Positions 8,660 through 16,993 of a stretch of 64,000 nucleotides of DNA are shown here, one piece after another. The stretch comes from Streptomyces wedmorensis. GTDB lineage: Bacteria > Actinomycetota > Actinomycetes > Streptomycetales > Streptomycetaceae. A program made the position numbers and the translations under genes. The stretch covers positions 1 through 64,000 of the forward strand of contig NZ_JNWK01000011.1 in assembly GCF_000716445.1 (NCBI RefSeq), in the 5' to 3' direction. Under the pieces are notes generated by a model. It saw only the letters and a list, made by a program, of their open reading frames with translations, was not told the DNA's origin and did no database searches. Every line of letters begins with the position of its first letter. The first letter of the stretch is position 1.

Positions 8660-10426
8660 TCAGGAAGAGGACGGCGGGGGCGGTTCCTCCGTCGGGGCCG
8701 GGGGTGTGCCCGGGTCGGAGGTCGTGGGCGGGGGTTCCTCGGAGGTCGGCGGCGGGGTGGTCGGCTCCGTGGTGGGCTCGGTCGTCGGCGGCGGGGTCGT
8801 GGGCTCGGTCGTGGGCGGGGTGGTCGGCTCCGTGGTCGGCGGTGACGTGGGCGGAGTGGTCGGCTCGGTCGTCGGCGGCGTGGTCGGCTCCGTGGTCGTG
8901 ACCGGCGGGGGCGTGATCACCCGGTCGTCGATCGGCGGGGGCGGGCGGTAGCCGTCGATCCTGACCACCGCGCCCGAGGGGTTCACGCCGATCCGCGCGC
9001 TCCAGGCGCCCACGGGCTCGCGGTCGTGGTCGACGCGGACGGTGATCGTGACCGTCTCGCCGGGACGGAGCGTGCCCGAGGCCCGGGTCACGTACAGCCA
9101 GGGGGCGTCCGTCCACAGCGACCAGTCGACGGGGGAGCCGCCGGAGGCGGTGAGCGTGAGCAGGGTCAGGTCGCCGTGGCCGCGCGCGGAGACCGTGATC
9201 CAGCCGGCGGCGGGCTCGCCGGGGCGGGACGGTTCGGTGGGACCGCCGGGGCTGACCACCTCGACGGAGACGTCGGGGGCGCGGGTGCCCTGGGTGAAGC
9301 GGGGTTCGGGGGTGGTGCGGGCGTTGCCCGCGTTCTCGTAGCGGCCGTCCGGGCCCTCCGGTTCGTCCGCCTCGCGGGCGCTGATCCGGGCGTCGTCCCG
9401 GCCGGCCGTGTCCGCGGCCGGGGTGCCCCGGTAGGAGGTCCACAGGGCGAGGACGGGTGCGGCGACGACGGCCGCGACGACGGTGGTGGTGACCGCGCGG
9501 GCCCGCATCCGGTCGCGCCGGGCCATGTGGTCCTTGGGGTCCATCGGGAAGCCGGTGGGCGCGAAGCGCGGGGCGCCGGCACGCGCGCGGGGGACGTGCA
9601 GCATCGCCATGTACGCGGCGGCCCGGGGCGCCTCGACGAGCGGCAGCCGGGCGGGGACCGGTTCGGTGGTGCCGGGCCAGGGGCCGCCGGCGCCGACGCG
9701 CTCGGCCACCCGTCGGCAGCGGGGGCAGTCGTCGACGTGCCGGACGAGTTCGGCGCGCAGGGCGGCCGAGAGGAGCACCTGGTGGTCGCCGGTGAGGCGG
9801 GCGACGGTGGGGCAGCCGCCGGTCTCGACGACGGCGAGCGCGGCGCGCGTCCGCTCGACCTCGCAGCCCGCGGTGGCGAGGAGCTCGCGGGCGGCCTGCG
9901 GGTCGAGGGAGAGCACGGCGGCGACCTGGCGTCGGCTGAGGCCGTGCCGCACGGCGAGCTCCAGGGCCTCCCGCTGCTCGGGCGTGGTGCCGGCCGCCTC
10001 GGGCCAGGCGAGGGCGGCGAGTTCGGCCCGGCGCCGGTCCGCGGTCTCCTCGGAGACGCGGGGCGGCTCGGGCGCGGTGACGGCGGGGCGGCCGGTGTGG
10101 GCGCCCTGGCGCTTGCGGCGCTGCTCGCCGAGGCTGCGCAGGCAGGCCCAGCGGGCGAGGGCGTACAGCCAGGCCGTGCGGCCGTCCTCGTCGGAGGGGC
10201 AGCGGCCGTGGTGGCGCTCGGCGACGGCGAGGACGTCGCCGAGGACGGCGGTCGCCGTGTCGTGGTCGCAGAGCACGGAGAGGCAGTACGTGAAGAGGCC
10301 GTCGAGGGCGGCCTCGTAGCGGGCGGGGGGCCGCCGGCCGAGCGTGCGCGGTCCCTGGTCCGCGGCGCGGTGCGCCCGGTGGGCGCCGGTGGTGCCTGTG
10401 GGGGAATCCAGCCTGCTGCTCGTCAC
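8660..10426 (-). CDS. Sigma-like / zinc-finger / transmembrane / BACON-domain fusion protein
   Basis: 588 residues. Residues about 36-106 look like ECF sigma region 2 ('YEAALDGLFTYCLSVLCDHD ... WLYALARWACLRSLGEQRR'), and 147-195 like sigma region 4 ('PEQREALELAVRHGLSRRQVAAVL'). Residues 230-237 give His-x3-Cys-x2-Cys, the zinc motif of ZAS anti-sigma factors. One membrane helix lies at about 311-330. Outside, about 400-500 is a BACON-type Ig-like domain ('VDWSLWTDAPWLYVTRASGTLRPGETVTITV'), followed by a Pro/Thr tail made of repeated PTTEP units. It therefore looks like a sigma/anti-sigma pair fused to a surface domain. The GTG start has TACGGT 6 bases upstream and no ribosome-binding site. 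Whether the sigma-like part still binds RNA polymerase is unknown. Confidence 0.85.
   Translation of the reverse strand: MTSSRLDSPTGTTGAHRAHRAADQGPRTLGRRPPARYEAALDGLFTYCLSVLCDHDTATAVLGDVLAVAERHHGRCPSDEDGRTAWLYALARWACLRSLGEQRRKRQGAHTGRPAVTAPEPPRVSEETADRRRAELAALAWPEAAGTTPEQREALELAVRHGLSRRQVAAVLSLDPQAARELLATAGCEVERTRAALAVVETGGCPTVARLTGDHQVLLSAALRAELVRHVDDCPRCRRVAERVGAGGPWPGTTEPVPARLPLVEAPRAAAYMAMLHVPRARAGAPRFAPTGFPMDPKDHMARRDRMRARAVTTTVVAAVVAAPVLALWTSYRGTPAADTAGRDDARISAREADEPEGPDGRYENAGNARTTPEPRFTQGTRAPDVSVEVVSPGGPTEPSRPGEPAAGWITVSARGHGDLTLLTLTASGGSPVDWSLWTDAPWLYVTRASGTLRPGETVTITVRVDHDREPVGAWSARIGVNPSGAVVRIDGYRPPPPIDDRVITPPPVTTTEPTTPPTTEPTTPPTSPPTTEPTTPPTTEPTTPPPTTEPTTEPTTPPPTSEEPPPTTSDPGTPPAPTEEPPPPSSS
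8663..8925. repeat. Coding repeat of PTTEP units
   Basis: Degenerate tandem DNA repeat (plus-strand units resembling GGTCGGCTCCGTGGTCGG) encoding the Pro/Thr/Glu C-terminal tail of the BACON fusion protein. It probably forms an extended wall-spanning stalk and may vary in length between strains. Confidence 0.7.
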
Positions 10427-10599
10427 TGGGCGACCGTAGGCAAGGCGGAGGGCACTCTTCGTACCGGTTGAGCCATTCTCATTCTTACGGGTGAAGGTAT
10501 CGCTCGAAAGAGGACAGGAACCCGGCGTTCCGGTGCCGTGGCGGTCCCCCTGTGGAGGACGGCGGCCCGTTGTCAGTGGGGGCCGATACGGTGTGGGAC

Positions 10600-12003
10600 A
10601 TGGCTGCCCGTACGAAATCCGCCAAGGACAGGCCGTCCTACCGCTGCACCGAGTGCGGCTGGCAGACGGCCAAGTGGCTCGGCCGTTGCCCCGAATGCCA
10701 GGCCTGGGGGACGGTCGAGGAGTACGGCGCGCCCGCCGTCCGGACGACCGCGGCCGGCCGGGTCTCCACCGCCGCCGTCCCCATCGCCCAGATCGACGGC
10801 CGGCAGGCGACCGCCCGCTCGACCGGCGTCGACGAGCTGGACCGGGTCCTCGGCGGGGGCCTGGTGCCCGGTGCCGTCGTGCTGCTCGCGGGCGAGCCGG
10901 GCGTCGGCAAGTCCACGCTGCTGCTCGACGTGGCGGCGAAGGCGGCGAGCGACGAGCACCGCACGCTGTACGTGACGGGCGAGGAGTCCGCGAGCCAGGT
11001 CCGGCTGCGCGCCGACCGGATCAACGCGCTCAGCGACCATCTGTACCTGGCGGCCGAGACCGATCTGTCGGCGGTCCTCGGGCACCTCGACGCCGTGAAG
11101 CCCTCGCTGCTGATCATGGACTCGGTGCAGACCGTCGCCTCCCCCGAGATCGACGGCGCGCCCGGCGGCATGGCCCAGGTCCGCGAGGTCGCCGGAGCCC
11201 TGATCCGGGCCTCCAAGGAGCGCGGCATGTCCACGCTGCTCGTCGGGCACGTCACCAAGGACGGGGCCATCGCGGGCCCCCGGCTCCTGGAGCACCTGGT
11301 CGACGTCGTCCTGAGCTTCGAGGGCGACCGGCACGCGCGGCTGCGTCTGGTCCGGGGCGTGAAGAACCGGTACGGGGCGACCGACGAGGTCGGCTGTTTC
11401 GAACTGCACGACGAGGGCATCACGGGCCTGGCCGACCCGTCCGGGCTGTTCCTGACCCGGCGTGACGTGGCCGTGCCGGGCACCTGTCTGACCGTGACCC
11501 TGGAGGGGCGCCGGCCGCTGGTCGCCGAGGTCCAGGCACTGACCGTGGACTCCCAGATCCCGTCCCCGCGCCGGACCACCTCCGGTCTGGAGACCTCCCG
11601 GGTCTCGATGATGCTGGCGGTCCTGGAGCAGCGGGGCCGGATCAGCGCGCTGGGCAAGCGGGACATCTACAGCGCGACGGTGGGCGGCGTGAAGCTCACC
11701 GAGCCCGCGGCCGACCTGGCCATCGCCCTCGCCCTCGCCTCGGCTGCGAGCGACACCCCGCTGCCGAAGAACCTGGTCGCGATCGGCGAGGTCGGGCTCG
11801 CGGGCGAGGTGCGGCGGGTGACGGGCGTGCAGCGGAGGCTCGCCGAGGCGCACCGGCTCGGTTTCACGCACGCGCTCGTGCCGTCCGACCCGGGCAAGGT
11901 GCCGGCGGGCATGAAGGTGACCGAGGTCGCGGACATGGGGGACGCGCTGCGGGTGCTGCCGCGGAGCCGCCGCGCGAAGGCGCCGGAGGGTGCCGAGGGT
12001 TAG
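10600..12003 (+). CDS. radA: DNA repair protein RadA
   Basis: 467-residue RadA/Sms. N-terminal C4 zinc ribbon '[20 protein letters not shown]', Walker A 'GEPGVGKST', Walker B-like 'LLIMDSVQT', the RadA-specific '[11 protein letters not shown]' motif, and a Lon-like C-terminal domain ('[21 protein letters not shown]'). RadA is a hexameric helicase that extends recombination intermediates. The ATG has TACGGT 7 bases upstream and no good ribosome-binding site, so the mRNA may be leaderless. It lies directly upstream of disA, a pairing that is conserved because RadA modulates DisA activity in other bacteria. Confidence 0.97.
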   Translation: MAARTKSAKDRPSYRCTECGWQTAKWLGRCPECQAWGTVEEYGAPAVRTTAAGRVSTAAVPIAQIDGRQATARSTGVDELDRVLGGGLVPGAVVLLAGEPGVGKSTLLLDVAAKAASDEHRTLYVTGEESASQVRLRADRINALSDHLYLAAETDLSAVLGHLDAVKPSLLIMDSVQTVASPEIDGAPGGMAQVREVAGALIRASKERGMSTLLVGHVTKDGAIAGPRLLEHLVDVVLSFEGDRHARLRLVRGVKNRYGATDEVGCFELHDEGITGLADPSGLFLTRRDVAVPGTCLTVTLEGRRPLVAEVQALTVDSQIPSPRRTTSGLETSRVSMMLAVLEQRGRISALGKRDIYSATVGGVKLTEPAADLAIALALASAASDTPLPKNLVAIGEVGLAGEVRRVTGVQRRLAEAHRLGFTHALVPSDPGKVPAGMKVTEVADMGDALRVLPRSRRAKAPEGAEG

Positions 12004-12078
12004 CCGGCGGCCAGGGTGGGGACCCCTTTCGGACCACCCCTGATCGGTCGTGGGCGGAGGGCTGCGGGGTGGTGTCGC

Positions 12079-12084
12079 TAGACT
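12079..12084 (+). promoter_or_regulatory. Candidate -10 box of disA
   Basis: TAGACT is a strong match to the vegetative -10 pattern, 41 bases before the disA GTG. It could give disA a promoter separate from radA. No good -35 is seen. Confidence 0.4.
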
Positions 12085-12125
12085 TTGCCCTGGTCTCGCC
12101 CATCCGTACGAGCCGGAGGAGTGCA

Positions 12126-13250
12126 GTGGCAGCCAAGGACGGGGCATCAGCTCCCGGAAAGTCCGGCGCGGGCTCCGGCAACGAAGCGCTGATGCGCGCC
12201 GCCCTGAGCGCCGTCGCGCCCGGCACCGCGCTGCGCGACGGCCTGGAGCGGATCCTCCGCGGGAACACGGGCGGTCTCATCGTGCTCGGCCTCGACAAGA
12301 CGGTCGACTCGATGTGCACCGGCGGTTTCGTGCTGGACGTCGAGTTCGCCGCCACGCGCCTGCGTGAGCTGTGCAAGCTCGACGGCGCGCTCGTCCTCGA
12401 CAAGGACATCACCAAGATCCACCGCGCGGGTGTGCAGCTGGTCCCGGACGCCTCCATCCCCACCGAGGAGACCGGCACCCGCCACCGCACGGCGGACCGG
12501 GTCTCCAAGCAGTGCAACTTCCCGGTCGTCTCGGTCTCGCAGTCGATGCGGCTGATCGCGCTGTACGTGAACGGGGAGCGCCGGGTCCTGGAGGAGTCGG
12601 GCACGATCCTGTCCCGCGCCAACCAGGCCCTCGCGACCCTGGAGCGGTACAAGCTGCGCCTCGACGAGGTGGCCGGCACGCTCTCCGCCCTGGAGATCGA
12701 GGACCTGGTCACCGTCCGGGACGTCACGGCCGTCGCCCAGCGTCTGGAGATGGTCCGCCGCATCGCCACCGAGATCGCCGAGTACGTGGTCGAGCTCGGC
12801 ACCGACGGGCGTCTGCTCTCGCTCCAGCTCGACGAGCTGATCGCGGGCGTCGAGCCGGAGCGCGAGCTGGTGATCCGGGACTACGTGCCGGAGCCCACCG
12901 CCAAGCGCGCCCGCACGGTCGCCGAGGCGCTGACCGAGCTGGACGCGCTCACCCACACCGAGCTGCTCGAGCTTCCGGTCGTGGCAAGGGCGCTGGGGTA
13001 CAGCGGCTCGCCCGAGACCCTCGACTCGGCGGTGTCGCCGCGCGGGTACCGGCTCCTCGCGAAGGTGCCGCGGCTGCCCGGAGCGATCATCGAGCGGCTC
13101 GTGGAGCACTTCGGGGGGCTGCAGAAGCTCCTCGCGGCGAGCGTGGACGACCTCCAGACCGTCGACGGCGTCGGCGAGGCCCGTGCCCGCAGCGTCCGCG
13201 AGGGACTGTCGCGGCTCGCGGAGTCCTCGATCCTGGAGCGGTACGTCTAG
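12126..13250 (+). CDS. disA: Diadenylate cyclase / DNA integrity scanning protein DisA
   Basis: 374 residues. The N-terminal DAC domain carries the catalytic motifs 'DGALVLDKD' and 'GTRHRTAD', so it should condense two ATP into c-di-AMP. A helical linker follows, then a C-terminal pair of helix-hairpin-helix motifs ('[20 protein letters not shown]', '[16 protein letters not shown]') that bind branched DNA. The GTG start is chosen for the GGAGGA site 5 bases upstream and the usual family length; a longer frame to 12069 exists. In streptomycetes c-di-AMP affects osmotic balance and development; the osmolyte importer in this window is a possible functional partner by inference only. Confidence 0.97.
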   Translation: MAAKDGASAPGKSGAGSGNEALMRAALSAVAPGTALRDGLERILRGNTGGLIVLGLDKTVDSMCTGGFVLDVEFAATRLRELCKLDGALVLDKDITKIHRAGVQLVPDASIPTEETGTRHRTADRVSKQCNFPVVSVSQSMRLIALYVNGERRVLEESGTILSRANQALATLERYKLRLDEVAGTLSALEIEDLVTVRDVTAVAQRLEMVRRIATEIAEYVVELGTDGRLLSLQLDELIAGVEPERELVIRDYVPEPTAKRARTVAEALTELDALTHTELLELPVVARALGYSGSPETLDSAVSPRGYRLLAKVPRLPGAIIERLVEHFGGLQKLLAASVDDLQTVDGVGEARARSVREGLSRLAESSILERYV

Positions 13251-13284
13251 CACCCGCGCGCATCCGGATCCCCGCGCCGAGGCG

Positions 13285-13475
13285 TCCGGTCGGGGTCCCG
13301 CCGTGCCCGGGCCTCCGCGTCCGGGGGTTCCCCCGTGCCACGCCCCCCTGCCCGGGCCTCCGCGTCCGGGCCTCCGCGTCCGGGGGGCCCGCCGTGCCGA
13401 GGCCTCCACATCCGCGTTCCGTTGTGCCGCGGTCCGCGCGTCCGGGTTCCGCTGTGCCGCGGTCCGCGGCGCGGG
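13285..13475. repeat. Degenerate GC-rich intergenic repeat patch
   Basis: The 227-base gap between convergent disA and the next gene holds several copies of GCCTCCGCGTCCGGG (starting near 13311, 13354 and 13369) and two copies of a TTCCG-TGTGCCGCGGTCCGCG motif near 13417 and 13446. I see no gene in it. It resembles slippage-grown repeats and may carry the terminators of both genes. Confidence 0.6.
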
Positions 13476-13477
13476 GG

Positions 13478-14335
13478 TCAGTCGTTCGTCAGCCTGAACG
13501 AGGCCGGGAGCACCTTCGCGCCGGCCATCGTGGCCTCCACCAGGTAGGTGCCGGGGAGGGCCGGGCCGGCCGGGGCGGTGGCGCAGTGCGGGGCGCTGCG
13601 GCCGCGGTCCCATTCGACGGTGTGGGTGACGGTGGCGTGGGCGGGGACGTGGAGCAGGATCGGGTTGCCGGGGCGGGGGCAGTCGGCGGAGGACCAGACC
13701 TCGTCGTCCCGGGCGTCGCTGATCGTCAGGACCGCGGCGCGGGGCCCGAAGTCGGCCTTGCAGGCGGTGTTCGAGGTGTTCTTGGCGACGAGGTGGAAGC
13801 GGGGCTTCTCCCCCGCCTCGTAGGAGACCTTGGTGCTGCGGAGCGTCAACTGAAGTGTCCCGGCGGGGCAGTTCGGGAGGGGGGAGTTCGCCGGGACCTG
13901 CTGCCCCGCTCCGGTGCCCGCGCCGCCGTCGCCGCCGGCGCCGTCGGTGTCGCCGTTCTTCCCGCCGGTCTCGGCGCCGGAGTCCGTACCGCCGTCCGTA
14001 CCGGCGTCCGTACCGGCGTCCGCGCCCCCGTCCGTGCCGGTGCCCGCGTTGGCGGCGGAGCCGTCGGAGTCGCCGGTCTCGCCCGACTCGTCGCGCCCGC
14101 CGGGCTGTTGGCTGATCGCGGGTCCGGTGCCCGAGGGGCCGGGCGTGATCGAGGGCGGGGTGGGCGACGAGCCGTTGGCGGCGTCGTTCGTCTTCGTCCC
14201 GCCGTCGTCACCGGAGGTGGTGACGGCCCACACGGCGAGCAGCGCCAGAAGCGCCACCAGGCATACCGCGACCGCCCTCCGTCGCCAGTAGATGGTGGAG
14301 GGAAGCGGCCCGACCGGATTGCGCAAAGATCCCAC
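13478..14335 (-). CDS. Membrane-anchored protein with low-complexity linker and Ig-like C-domain
   Basis: 285 residues. A basic N-terminus ('YWRRRAV') leads to one membrane helix (about residues 20-40), then about 100 residues rich in Gly, Thr, Asp and Ser with repeated TDGG/TDAG units, and finally a folded extracytoplasmic domain (about 155-285) with four Cys and strands ending 'PGTYLVEATMAGAKVLPASFRL', like an intracellular-proteinase-inhibitor/BsuPI or CARDB-type beta sandwich. Role unknown. A frame to 14413 is open, but GTG at 14335 has TAAGGT 7 bases upstream and avoids a poor N-terminal extension. Confidence 0.75.
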   Translation of the reverse strand: MGSLRNPVGPLPSTIYWRRRAVAVCLVALLALLAVWAVTTSGDDGGTKTNDAANGSSPTPPSITPGPSGTGPAISQQPGGRDESGETGDSDGSAANAGTGTDGGADAGTDAGTDGGTDSGAETGGKNGDTDGAGGDGGAGTGAGQQVPANSPLPNCPAGTLQLTLRSTKVSYEAGEKPRFHLVAKNTSNTACKADFGPRAAVLTISDARDDEVWSSADCPRPGNPILLHVPAHATVTHTVEWDRGRSAPHCATAPAGPALPGTYLVEATMAGAKVLPASFRLTND

Positions 14336-14424
14336 GACCCGAACCTTACGAGAGATCCGGCTCAACTCCCGCCCCACCCGCCGCCCGAGAAGCCAAGTTT
14401 TGCCGATGATCACATCCGTCGGTT

Positions 14425-14451
14425 CCGGGAACTTTTCCCGGTACCCCAGTC
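14425..14451 (+). promoter_or_regulatory. Possible ECF-type promoter and hairpin upstream of the PAP2 gene
   Basis: CCGGGAA-CTT-TTCCCGG is a perfect 7-bp inverted repeat (14425-14441). It contains GGAAC (14428-14432) followed after 16 bases by GTC (14449-14451), close to the ECF/SigE-type promoter layout, although SigE spacing is usually 1-2 bases longer. Speculative. Confidence 0.25.
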
Positions 14452-14560
14452 GAAATGGGCGGTTACCGGCGCGAATCGCAGGCCCCCCACTTTCGTCGGG
14501 GGTGGCCCTGGCCGTTGGCCCGGGGCGGGGGACCCGGAATTCCGGTTAGCGTCGTGCACC

Positions 14561-15244
14561 ATGAACACCCTCCTCGACTTCTCCGACCGTCTGTATCTCG
14601 ACGTCGCCGATTTCGCCCACTCCACCCCCCACTGGTTCCAGTGGCTCGCCGAGGTCTGGACCGAGGCCGGACTGCTGCTCTTCGGCGTGCTGTTCCTGGC
14701 CGGCTGGTGGCGCTCGCGCGACGGGAAGAGCGGGGCGATGGCGCTCGCGCTGCTCGCCCCGCTCGCCACCGCCTTCGGGTACGTGGTGAGCGAGGCGTTC
14801 AAGTCGCTGGTCGACGAGGAACGCCCCTGCCGCGCGGTCGCCGGGGCACCCGCCTCGCTCGTCGCCTGCCCGCCGCACGGCGACTGGTCCTTCCCCAGCA
14901 ACCACTCGGCCATCGCCGGCGCCGCAGCGATCGCGCTCGCCCTGTCCTGGCGCGGGATCGTCTGGCTGACCGTGCCGATGGCGCTGCTCATGGCGTTCTC
15001 CCGGGTCTTCGTCGGCGTGCACTACCCGCACGACGTGACCGTGGGACTGCTCGTCGGCGCCCTGGTCGCCTTCCTCGTCATGAAGGCCGCCGAGCGGCCG
15101 GTGCGGTCGCTGGTGGAGACCGCCAGGTCGAGCCGTAACCCGGCCGTGTCGTGGTGTGCGGGGCGCGGACCGGCGGCGCACGCCGCCGCGCACGCTCCCG
15201 CGCACTCCGAGCGGCCCTCGCGCGCACGCCACGGCGCGTACTGA
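14561..15244 (+). CDS. PAP2-family membrane phosphatase
   Basis: 227 residues with about five membrane helices and the three-part PAP2 acid-phosphatase signature: 'KSLVDEERP' (K-x6-RP), 'FPSNHS' (PSGH-type) and 'SRVFVGVHYPHD' (S-R-x5-H-x3-D). Such enzymes dephosphorylate lipid pyrophosphates, for example undecaprenyl pyrophosphate in cell-wall carrier recycling, or phosphatidic acid. The C-terminal tail after about 185 is Ala/His/Arg-rich and probably disordered. The ATG has TAGCGT 8 bases upstream and no Shine-Dalgarno. It is followed by mutY 33 bases later. Confidence 0.9.
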   Translation: MNTLLDFSDRLYLDVADFAHSTPHWFQWLAEVWTEAGLLLFGVLFLAGWWRSRDGKSGAMALALLAPLATAFGYVVSEAFKSLVDEERPCRAVAGAPASLVACPPHGDWSFPSNHSAIAGAAAIALALSWRGIVWLTVPMALLMAFSRVFVGVHYPHDVTVGLLVGALVAFLVMKAAERPVRSLVETARSSRNPAVSWCAGRGPAAHAAAHAPAHSERPSRARHGAY

Positions 15245-15277
15245 TCCCGGCGCGGACGTGCCAGGATCGGGGGTGCC

Positions 15278-16213
15278 ATGACTTCCATCGACACTCCCCC
15301 CACGTCCCCGGCCCCGGAGAGCCCCGTGGCCCCGGAGCTCCCCGCCGAGCTGCACGGCCCCGTCCTCGCCTGGTTCGACCGGCACGCCCGCGACCTGCCC
15401 TGGCGCCGCCCCGAGGCCGGCGCCTGGGGGGTCATGGTCAGCGAGTTCATGCTCCAGCAGACCCCGGTGGTCCGGGTCCTCCCGGTGTACGAGCAGTGGC
15501 TCGCGCGCTGGCCGCGCCCGGCCGACCTGGCCGCCGAGGCCCCCGGCGAGGCCGTACGCGCCTGGGGCCGGCTCGGCTACCCGCGCCGGGCGCTGCGGCT
15601 GCACGCGGCGGCCGTGGCCATAACGGAACGGCACCGCGGCGACGTACCGAGCGACCACGGGCAGCTCCTGTCGCTGCCCGGCATCGGCGAGTACACGGCG
15701 GCGGCGGTGGCCTCCTTCGCGTACGGGCAGCGGCACGCGGTCCTGGACACCAACGTGCGCCGGGTGTTCGCGCGGGCGGCGACCGGCGTGCAGTACCCGC
15801 CGAACGCGACCACGGCCGCCGAGCGGCGGCTCGCCCGCGCCCTGCTGCCGGACGACGAGGCGACGGCCTCCCGCTGGGCCGCCGCCTCGATGGAGCTGGG
15901 CGCGCTGGTGTGCACGGCGAAGAACGAGGACTGCGGGCGCTGCCCGATCGCCACGCGGTGCGCCTGGCAGCTGGCCGGCAAGCCCGCGCACGACGGCCCG
16001 CCGCGGCGCGGCCAGACGTACGCCGGCACCGACCGGCAGGTGCGGGGCCGGCTCCTCGCCGTCCTGCGCGAGTCGACCGACCCGGTGACCCAGGCGTCCC
16101 TGGACGCGGTCTGGGACGAGCCGGTGCAGCGGGCCAGGGCCCTCGACGGCCTGGTCGCCGACGGTCTCGTCGAGCCGCTGGAGGGCGGCCGCTACCGCCT
16201 CCCGCTCTCCTGA
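15278..16213 (+). CDS. mutY: A/G-specific adenine glycosylase MutY
   Basis: 311-residue base-excision repair enzyme that removes adenine opposite 8-oxoguanine. Marks: 'DLPWRR' at the N-terminus, 'VSEFMLQQTPV' with the catalytic Glu, helix-hairpin-helix 'LPGIGEYTAAAVASFAYG' with the following 'VLDTNVRR' Asp, and the 4Fe-4S loop Cys-x6-Cys-x2-Cys-x5-Cys ('CTAKNEDCGRCPIATRC'). The C-terminal NUDIX-like domain of long MutY proteins is absent; instead there is a short winged-helix-like tail, as in other actinobacterial forms. ATG with a GGGGG site 7 bases upstream. Confidence 0.95.
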   Translation: MTSIDTPPTSPAPESPVAPELPAELHGPVLAWFDRHARDLPWRRPEAGAWGVMVSEFMLQQTPVVRVLPVYEQWLARWPRPADLAAEAPGEAVRAWGRLGYPRRALRLHAAAVAITERHRGDVPSDHGQLLSLPGIGEYTAAAVASFAYGQRHAVLDTNVRRVFARAATGVQYPPNATTAAERRLARALLPDDEATASRWAAASMELGALVCTAKNEDCGRCPIATRCAWQLAGKPAHDGPPRRGQTYAGTDRQVRGRLLAVLRESTDPVTQASLDAVWDEPVQRARALDGLVADGLVEPLEGGRYRLPLS

Positions 16214-16232
16214 CGCACCGCAATCCTTTCCC

Positions 16233-16268
16233 ACACCCCGAGGCCGGCTGCCGGAGGCCTCGGGGTGT
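16233..16268. terminator. Terminator of mutY
   Basis: ACACCCCGAGGCC (16233-16245) pairs exactly with GGCCTCGGGGTGT (16256-16268) around a 10-base loop, directly after mutY and before the sigE promoter region. Confidence 0.8.
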
Positions 16269-16362
16269 TCCCGAAACCTGCTCCGCCCCGCTGTTACACA
16301 ACCGATGGGTAGCCGTGCGTCCGCCGACGGCTGCCTCGCACAGCTCCGTGACAAGTGCTCCG

Positions 16363-16368
16363 TAGCGT
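16363..16368 (+). promoter_or_regulatory. Candidate sigE promoter -10
   Basis: TAGCGT lies 52 bases before the sigE ATG. There is no recognisable -35 hexamer 16-18 bases upstream, which would fit a promoter that needs the response regulator CseB; this dependence is known for the S. coelicolor operon and is inferred here. Confidence 0.4.
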
Positions 16369-16420
16369 CATCGACGACACGAGGAACAGAGCAGGTCACG
16401 GGGATTCGGAGGCGGTTCGG

Positions 16421-16993
16421 ATGAGGCACGGCGAGGTGCTCGACTTCGAGGAGTACGTACGCACGCGGCAGGACGCGCTGCTGCGCAGTGCCCGTCGGCT
16501 CGTCGCCGACCCCGTCGACGCGCAGGACCTCCTCCAGACGGCGCTGGCCCGCACGTTCGGCCGCTGGGACGGCATCGCCGACAAGACCCTGGCCGACGCC
16601 TACCTGCGCCGGGTCATGATCAACACCCGGACCGAGTGGTGGCGCGCCCGCAAGCTCGACGAGGTCCCCACCGAGCAGCTGCCCGACGCCTGCGTCGACG
16701 ACGCGACCGAGCAGCACGCCGACCGGGCCCTGCTGATCGACGTCCTGAAGGTGCTGGCTCCGAAGCAGCGCAGCGTCGTCGTCCTGCGTCACTGGGAGCA
16801 GATGAGCACCGAGGAGACGGCGGCGGCGCTCGGCATGTCGACGGGTACGGTGAAGTCGACGCTCCACCGCGCGCTCGCCCGGCTCCGCCAGGAGCTGGAG
16901 AGCCGCGACCTCGACGCCTCCGCACTGGGGCGGACCGGGGAGCGGTCGACCGTACGAGGTGACGAAAGGGGGCGGGAGCGGTGCGCGGCCTAG
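16421..16993 (+). CDS. sigE: ECF RNA polymerase sigma factor SigE (envelope stress)
   Basis: 190 residues: sigma region 2 (about 8-75, 'FEEYVRTRQDALLRSARRLV ... AQDLLQTALARTFGRW') and region 4 (about 110-165, 'LAPKQRSVVVLRHWEQMSTEETAAALGMSTGTVKSTLHRAL'). The following genes are a lipoprotein, a response regulator and a histidine kinase, which is the sigE-cseABC arrangement. In S. coelicolor this operon senses cell-wall damage and SigE activates cell-wall genes; no anti-sigma factor is involved, and none is present here. The ATG has GGAGG 8 bases upstream. The 3' end overlaps cseA by 13 bases. Confidence 0.95.
   Translation: MRHGEVLDFEEYVRTRQDALLRSARRLVADPVDAQDLLQTALARTFGRWDGIADKTLADAYLRRVMINTRTEWWRARKLDEVPTEQLPDACVDDATEQHADRALLIDVLKVLAPKQRSVVVLRHWEQMSTEETAAALGMSTGTVKSTLHRALARLRQELESRDLDASALGRTGERSTVRGDERGRERCAA

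Noticed and set aside
12371..14560. Long plus-strand frame running from disA into the PAP2 gene
   Set aside because: Only its final 228 codons are real (PAP2); the rest is out of frame with disA and crosses repeats and a minus-strand gene.
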